A DNA stretch of 8,822 bases from an uncultured Eubacteriales bacterium (lineage in GTDB: Bacteria; Bacillota; Clostridia; Christensenellales; UBA1242), in NCBI GenBank assembly GCA_949096025.1, contig CARXKP010000043.1, forward strand, positions 1-8,822, given 5' to 3'. Of this stretch, positions 1 to 5,900 are shown in pieces. Each line of letters starts with the position of its first letter. Positions within the stretch are counted from its first letter, which is position 1. The notes beneath the pieces are model-generated. The model was not told the origin of the DNA and ran no database searches. It saw only the letters and a list, made by a program, of their open reading frames with translations. The translations under genes were made by a program, and so were the position numbers.

Positions 1-30
1 ATTTTTTTACTAAAATATTTGTTTAATCGT

Positions 31-60
31 TTGTATTTTTGATTTAATTTGTAGTACAAT
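31..60 (+). promoter_or_regulatory. Candidate sigma-70/SigA-type promoter
   Basis: TTGTAT at 31-36 and TACAAT at 55-60 are separated by 18 bases, a plausible vegetative -35/-10 pair. Transcription would start near 67 and give a leader of roughly 90 bases before the ATG at 156. In DNA this A/T-rich such matches arise often by chance, so the call is tentative. If it is real, the VirB4-type gene is the first gene of its transcript. Confidence 0.35.
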
Positions 61-83
61 AAATTTGAGATTAATTTTATTTA

Positions 84-89
84 TATAAT
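84..89 (+). promoter_or_regulatory. Alternative -10 element (TATAAT)
   Basis: A perfect TATAAT lies at 84-89, but no good -35 hexamer is found 16-18 bases upstream. The nearest TTGACA-like word, TTGAGA at 65-70, is only 13 bases away, and there is no TGn extension. It could be a second start site or a chance match in A/T-rich DNA. Confidence 0.2.
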
Positions 90-116
90 TTTTCAAAACA
101 ATTTTTAATTTCAGTG

Positions 117-144
117 TTTTTCATTACTATGAAACAATGAAAAA
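117..144 (+). promoter_or_regulatory. Inverted repeat with two alternative hairpins before the ribosome binding site
   Basis: TTTTTCATT at 117-125 and AATGAAAAA at 136-144 are perfect 9-base inverted repeats with a 10-base loop. Inside the same stretch, TTTCAT at 119-124 can instead pair with ATGAAA at 129-134 around a 4-base loop, so the two hairpins exclude each other. The 3' arm of the longer one ends directly against the ribosome binding site at 145. A role in translation control or as a protein-binding operator is inference. There is no T-run after it on either strand, so it does not look like a terminator. Confidence 0.4.
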
Positions 145-150
145 GTGAGG
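145..150 (+). promoter_or_regulatory. Ribosome binding site of the virB4-type gene
   Basis: GTGAGG at 145-150, followed by T, resembles the GGAGGT core. It sits 5 bases before the ATG at 156, which supports that start codon. Confidence 0.7.
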
Positions 151-155
151 TAAGA

Positions 156-2837
156 ATGGTAAGAGTTATCCCTAGAAGAACTAAGGTAAAACTTGAATTT
201 GTTAAAGGTTTTACAGGAATAGATTTAGTAATTGCATTGGTTGTAGCTGCGGTTCTTGTTGTGCTTGGGGCTTCAAACTTTCCTGGACATATTTGGATTG
301 CAATAGTTTGGGCTATTTTTGGTTTATCAATGTTTTTCAAAATTGCAGATAGTGATAGATTTTATGTTACGATTATGCACCTTGCAAGATTTTCTATTCA
401 AAAGAAAAGATATGAAAAGAAACCCAAGTCAGGAAAAGCAAATATGAAAGACATTATTCCATTTGAATCTATCCACGATGACAGATTTATTTCTTATGGA
501 AATTATTATGCAGCAGTGCTTGAAGTTAAACCAATTTTGTTTGATCTTTTAAATGAATATAGCCAAAACAATGTTATTGATGTAGGCTTTGGTAATGCAC
601 TTAGACGTCTTGAAGATAATCAAGTTTGCGAACTTGTAAAAATCAACAAGGCAATGGTTCTTGATAATTATTCTTATCTTGAAAATAAAAAATATGACAG
701 GCTTCTTGATCAATTATATGAAAAACAAATGAGCCAAGAAGAAATTGATGCAAGAACACCTATCTTTGAAGAAAGAATTACCTTCCTTGAAAATAAAAAC
801 AGAACAGAAAAAATTTATAAAGATTATTTCTATCTTGTAGTTTTAGGTAAAGACCTTGAAGCACTTGATAATACCATAGGTGGTATGGCAAGTACATTAA
901 TTTCTTGTCTTACTCCAGTTACTACTAAAAGATTGACTGGAAACGAACTTGCCATTTTCTTAAAAGCAAATTATTCAAGAGAGTTTGATGAGCGTGATCT
1001 TGAAAATATTCCATACTCAGAATATATAAACTGGGCTACTCCAGATAAAATTAAATTTTCATCTGCAAAATATAACATTGATGGAAATAATTATAGAACT
1101 TACATAATTAATGAATATCCTTTACAAGTTGGAAATGCTTGGGGAGCATCATTCTTCCTTCTAGACAGAACTAAAGTTGTAATGAAATTTCAAAAGGCTC
1201 CCAAATTTGAATCGGAAAAAAAGATCGATAAAGCCATAATGGATATGGAAACTAAGTTATACAGAACTGGTAAGAGCAGTACAAGAATTGAAATTCAAAC
1301 ACATCTTGAAACTTTAAGAAACCTTTTGCAGGAACTTAAAACTTCCAACCAGCAGTTATTTGATGTAAACACATTTATCACTTGCGAAGACTCTGCTAGA
1401 AAAGAAGTTAAGTCTATGCTTAAACAGGAAGGTTATCGTTATACTGAAATGTTCGCTAGACAAATTGATGCTTTTATTAGTACAGGAATTTCAATGCGTG
1501 ATAATATTAAAGAATATCAAAGAGGAGTTCCTACTTATACACTTGCTGGTGTATTTCCATTTATTTCTTCAGAGCTTCAAGATGATGGCGGTTTCTATTT
1601 AGGAGATAATGCTTATCCGGTATTTGTAGATTTCTTCGCAAGAAATGCTCAACGTGTTAACTCTAATATGATGATTATTGGTAAATCAGGATCTGGTAAA
1701 TCATTCTCTACAAAAACACTTCTTGCAAACTTCGCTGCTGATAATACAAAAATATTCATCGTAGACCCTGAAAAAGAATACTCTGAACTTTGTGATGCTT
1801 TGCACGGTAAGGAAATTGATGTAGGCTCTTCTCTACAAGGGATCATTAATCCTTTCAACATTATTAGAGCTCTTGATAAAGACGATGATGAAGTTGCAGA
1901 AGAGGAGGGTGCAGAAGAAGGCGATGCACCTGTAAAACAAAACGACTCATTTAATCAGCACCTTCAATTTCTTGAACAATTTTTCAGAACAATTCTTGAG
2001 GGGATTTCATCAGATGCGTTTGAAGTTATTAATACCTTAATTCTAGAAGTGTATGAAAAATTTAATATTAATGAATATACCGATTTAAGAAAATTGACGC
2101 CAAAAGATTATCCAACATTTGATGATTTATATGCTTTGTTGCAACAAAAACTTGATGAAGCAAAAGAAGATTTCGTTTTAAACAACTTGCGTGTTGCTCA
2201 AACATATATTAGAAAATTTGCAAAGGGCGGACGAAACTCAAACCTTTGGAATGGACCAACATCAATTGAAACAAATGAAAACTTTGTCTGCTTCAACTTC
2301 CAATCTCTTATTGCTGGTAACAATGAAATGCTTACAAACGCACAAATGCTTTTGGTATTTAAGTATATTGAAAGTGAAGTTATTAATAACAAGGATTATA
2401 ACGAATTACACGCGACAAATCGTAAAATTATTCTTGTCGTTGATGAAGCCCACTTGTTTATTAACCCTAAATATCCTCTTGCATTAAACTTTATGACATC
2501 TATGGCTAAACGTATTCGTAAGTATGGTGGAATGCAGATTGTTATTACTCAAAATATTAATGACTTCGTTGGTTCGGAAGCGATTAAAAGACAATCGACT
2601 GCTATTATTAATGCCTGTCAGTATTCTCTTATTTTCTCACTTGCACCAAACGATGTTAATGACCTTATTGAACTTTATAAAAACTCTGGTGGTATTAATA
2701 AAGCGGAAAGAAATAGTATTGTAAGTGCGTCTGTTGGTCAAGCATTTATTATCACTTCTCCAACATCAAGAACAATGGTTCAAATTAGACCACTTCCTCA
2801 CGTTTACTCTATTATTGAAAAAAGAAAGAAAAAGTAA
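156..2837 (+). CDS. virB4: VirB4-type conjugation/type IV secretion ATPase with N-terminal membrane region
   Basis: This 893-residue protein is a cytoplasmic-side ATPase that energises assembly of, or transport through, a type IV secretion (conjugation) channel. Residues 1-62 start with a basic stretch (IPRRTK) and then two hydrophobic segments (about 22-39 and 45-61), resembling a PrgI/VirB3-like membrane domain fused in front of VirB4. The VirB4 N-terminal domain follows (about 95-470). The motor domain shows Walker A GKSGSGKS (509-516), the family-typical VDPEKEY (536-542), Walker B ILVVDEAH (759-766, acidic pair D763/E764), the arginine-rich KRIRKYGG region (R786, R788) and the sensor-like ITQN with Q799. 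All key nucleotide-binding residues are present, so it should be active. An acidic insertion lies at about 574-592. The start is supported by the ribosome binding site at 145-150, and the stop is TAA. A lipoprotein gene follows after 21 bases on the same strand. The family call is firm; the specific element type is unknown. Confidence 0.93.
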   Translation: MVRVIPRRTKVKLEFVKGFTGIDLVIALVVAAVLVVLGASNFPGHIWIAIVWAIFGLSMFFKIADSDRFYVTIMHLARFSIQKKRYEKKPKSGKANMKDIIPFESIHDDRFISYGNYYAAVLEVKPILFDLLNEYSQNNVIDVGFGNALRRLEDNQVCELVKINKAMVLDNYSYLENKKYDRLLDQLYEKQMSQEEIDARTPIFEERITFLENKNRTEKIYKDYFYLVVLGKDLEALDNTIGGMASTLISCLTPVTTKRLTGNELAIFLKANYSREFDERDLENIPYSEYINWATPDKIKFSSAKYNIDGNNYRTYIINEYPLQVGNAWGASFFLLDRTKVVMKFQKAPKFESEKKIDKAIMDMETKLYRTGKSSTRIEIQTHLETLRNLLQELKTSNQQLFDVNTFITCEDSARKEVKSMLKQEGYRYTEMFARQIDAFISTGISMRDNIKEYQRGVPTYTLAGVFPFISSELQDDGGFYLGDNAYPVFVDFFARNAQRVNSNMMIIGKSGSGKSFSTKTLLANFAADNTKIFIVDPEKEYSELCDALHGKEIDVGSSLQGIINPFNIIRALDKDDDEVAEEEGAEEGDAPVKQNDSFNQHLQFLEQFFRTILEGISSDAFEVINTLILEVYEKFNINEYTDLRKLTPKDYPTFDDLYALLQQKLDEAKEDFVLNNLRVAQTYIRKFAKGGRNSNLWNGPTSIETNENFVCFNFQSLIAGNNEMLTNAQMLLVFKYIESEVINNKDYNELHATNRKIILVVDEAHLFINPKYPLALNFMTSMAKRIRKYGGMQIVITQNINDFVGSEAIKRQSTAIINACQYSLIFSLAPNDVNDLIELYKNSGGINKAERNSIVSASVGQAFIITSPTSRTMVQIRPLPHVYSIIEKRKKK

Positions 2838-2858
2838 AAATATATAAAAGGTATGCTA
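2838..2858 (+). promoter_or_regulatory. Short intergenic gap with ribosome binding site
   Basis: Only 21 bases separate the two genes, with no hairpin or T-run, so cotranscription is likely. AAAGG at 2847-2851 lies 7 bases before the ATG at 2859 but only 1 base before an in-frame ATG at 2853. The spacing favours 2859 as the start of the lipoprotein. Confidence 0.65.
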
Positions 2859-2936
2859 ATGGTGAAATCTAAAAAATTTAGTATTTTAATATGTAGTTTT
2901 CTGCTTGTGATTGCAAGTATTGTTTTTGTGGCGTGT
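2859..2936 (+). other. Lipoprotein signal peptide and lipobox (Sec/SPII type)
   Basis: The first 26 codons encode a short basic n-region, a hydrophobic core of about 18 residues and the lipobox F23-V24-A25-C26. The usual residue at -3 is Leu, so Phe is a mild departure, but Ala at -1 and the invariant Cys fit. The Cys codon is at 2934-2936 and is followed by Gly-Lys. Retention on the outer face of the cytoplasmic membrane is expected. Confidence 0.85.
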
Positions 2937-5900
2937 GGTAAATTAGATTATTCAAAAACATACCTTTCTTCTAATGAAGAATACATTGAATTGTTTGTTG
3001 GAGAGGAAAAAGAACTGGCAATTTCAATTATAAATCCCGTTTCAAATATGAATAGGGGAATTAATTTTACTCAGTCAAATCCTATTGTTTCAAAAATTAC
3101 TCAACAATCAAATCAAAATGATACAACTGTTTATATGGTTCAAGGATTGTCAGGTGGAAGCAGTAGTGTAGAATTTACTACAATAGAGGGTAGAAAAAGT
3201 ACAACTGTCACAATCTATGTGAAGGAATTTTCAGATGTTTTAACAAAAGGTGACAATGGTTTATATATTTCTAAATCAACAATTCTTAAACCTACCTCAA
3301 CAGATTTCAAATTCAAAGAAAGTTCAACAGAGCGTGACCTTGAATATTACTTTTATGGAATAAATAATGTTTCAGGTTCTTTGACTTTAGACGATGTATC
3401 GTCAAACGATGGACTTGTAAATAATTTTGTAAGTGCAAGTCTTTATACAATTGAAAATAATGATTATCTCATCTTTACTGACAAAGATGGGTTTTTGCAT
3501 ACATTAGGATCTTCTACTCAAATATTAGAAAATCAAAATGTAAGATATGAATTTATAGATGTACAAGAAGTTGAAGGGTATTATGAATTTGATTTAGAAA
3601 AAGCTTCTATAATAACTGAAGGAATGAGATTCACTTTCATTGCTAAGTATGAAAATGCAAAACTATCAGAAGAGACAGGTGAAGGTGTAATTATTTGTGA
3701 AAGAGAATTTAGTGTTTTAAATGATATTGTTGCTGAGGATTTTTCTCACGAGTATGGTTATAAGATAGATGAAATTGAAATCATAAAAGAATCATTTGAA
3801 ACAGGCGATATAATAGTTAATGCTGATACTTATTCATACAAAATTGATGATTTGAAGAATGGAAAAATCACACTTATTCCAAACTATAAAACTACAATAG
3901 AAACAAATCCGTTATTAGTAGGAAAAACAGCTAATTATTTGACCGCATATTTGGAATTAAGTGTAAAAACAAATAAGTTATTAAAATATAACTTTAAGAC
4001 AGCAGAAAACTATGTTGCAAATAGTAAAATTATTGCTATAGATAGAACTTCAAGAGAAAATGAGGGGATTACTACATATTATATTGAAGTTAATTGTGGT
4101 GTTGGTGCAGCAACTACAACTTCTCTTGATTTGAATTTTTATTATGAAGGTTTTGAAAATAGTGAAGATAGCAAAGTTAACTTTACATATTCAATTCCAA
4201 TTGAAATAAGAATAATTCCAACAAGTTTACTTATAAACAATGTTGATTTTTCTGCGGTATCAAAGAAATATACTTTCTATAATAGTTATGCTACGCTCGA
4301 TGCAGGTTGGCAAGAATTTAATTTTGCTGTAATTCCGGAAGGTGCAGAATATGAAAATCTAGTAATAGATTTAACAGATTCAGATTTACAAATAAAATAT
4401 ATGAATGAAATTTACACTACAGGTTTATTTGAAATTAAAGATTTAAAAGAACCTGTTTATGTAAAGGGTGGACATAATGCTACTGCTGATGCAAGTGAGA
4501 ATCCAGAATCGAGATATTTGCCAGTATCAATGGATTTCAATATTATTCAACAAGATAGTTTGAAAACTAATATTGAATATGTAATTGTGCCAGGGGCTAA
4601 ATCTTTAAACTTTAAAACAGAAACTTTTGCTAATAAGATTTACCTTGAAAAAAACAGTGGTGAAGTTGTATTCCAAGATCTTTATGCTGATGCAAGTTTC
4701 ACAAGCATATCCTTTAAGCATAACTCTGGTAATGATATAGTAAGATTTACTTATGATAGTGATGATTTTATAGTACAAGAAGGATTACGATATTTTCTTA
4801 AATTTAAACTTTTACCAAGAGAAAATGGATCTGCAACTTATACGATTTCTTTGGATAATGGAGTTCAAATACCATTAACTGTTGAGGTAAGAGAATCGTT
4901 AAATTCTCTTTCACTAGAAACAACAAATGAAGACAATTCTGTTAAAATGAAAGAAGATCAAACAAATTATTCACTAGTTTATCTTTTAAATAGAAATGGA
5001 AGAAGTTACTTTGACGTTACAGTTGTTGCTAATGATAATAAACTTTCGACGGCAATTACAGATATTGATCCAATTATCGATTCTCCAAATGTAACTATTC
5101 AAACACTTGATAATAACAAATATTTAATTTATTCCAGTGTAAGCGGAAATGAATCAATTATTTTTAGAGTTCAAGGGAGTTATATCGAAAACTTTGAGCG
5201 TAAAAATTTATTAGTTGATTATATTGTAGAGTTAGTAACTTATGAACTAGCAGAAGATATTTATGTTTATAAGTTATCAGATGGCTTTAATGAGCAATAT
5301 CCAGAAAATTCAAGCGCAAACTATGCAGATGTTTATTCTAATGCTTATAATAATGCACTTAGAGAAGTAAAGTTAAATGTTGCTTTAAGAAATAATTCAG
5401 CATATTTATTCCAAAATCCAAATTTGAAAAATTTTGTGGCTTCGGGATATACTAAAGAATTTTTATATTTTGAAAGTGATTCTCCTATAACCAAAAATGG
5501 AAAAAGTTGTGATAGGATGTATTATTCGGCAACACAGGATAATGTTTATAATATCGGTTCATATGGTACATTTGATACAGATAGATTAATTTTCTCAGCT
5601 TTTAGTAATGTTGCCAATACTGGAAGAATTAGACTTATAGCACATTTAATGCAATATAATAAATTATATTCCTTTACTATTAATATTAACATTTCTATAT
5701 ATAATGAAGTTGAGAGAATTACTTTGCAAGAAGTAACTACCGAACTTAATTTCTCAGTAATTAATAAAGAACATAGTGTAATTGCTTATCCAACAAATGC
5801 AAATGCAACAAATAGCGAAATTGTAGCTTTATTTAGTAGAGGGCAAATTGTTGTTGGTGATGAAGGGGATGAAGATAAAAAGACTTATTATATGTTTGAC

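Larger units (their letters stand above)
1..155. other. Non-coding leader upstream of the virB4-type gene
   Basis: This stretch is extremely A/T-rich and has stop codons in all + frames, so no credible gene or gene end is visible in it. It contains candidate promoter hexamers (31-60 and 84-89), an inverted repeat (117-144) and the ribosome binding site of the following gene (145-150). A T-run at 2-8 could be the tail of a terminator belonging to something left of the window, but the stem that would prove this is not present. A minus-strand frame covering part of this region overlaps the VirB4 start and looks like a shadow. Confidence 0.7.

Noticed and set aside
77..340. Minus-strand open frame of 87 codons across the VirB4 start
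   Set aside because: It overlaps the leader and the well-supported VirB4 N-terminus and has no recognisable product; it is a shadow.
1649..1861. Minus-strand open frame of 70 codons within VirB4
   Set aside because: It lies opposite the Walker A region of the motor domain; a shadow of the real gene.
2191..2724. Alternative-frame + and minus open frames inside the VirB4 C-terminal domain
   Set aside because: They overlap the Walker B and ITQN motifs of the real frame and show no family features.
2853..2858. In-frame ATG at 2853 as the lipoprotein start
   Set aside because: It lies 1 base after AAAGG, too close for initiation; ATG 2859 has a proper 7-base spacing. The signal peptide is unchanged either way apart from two residues.
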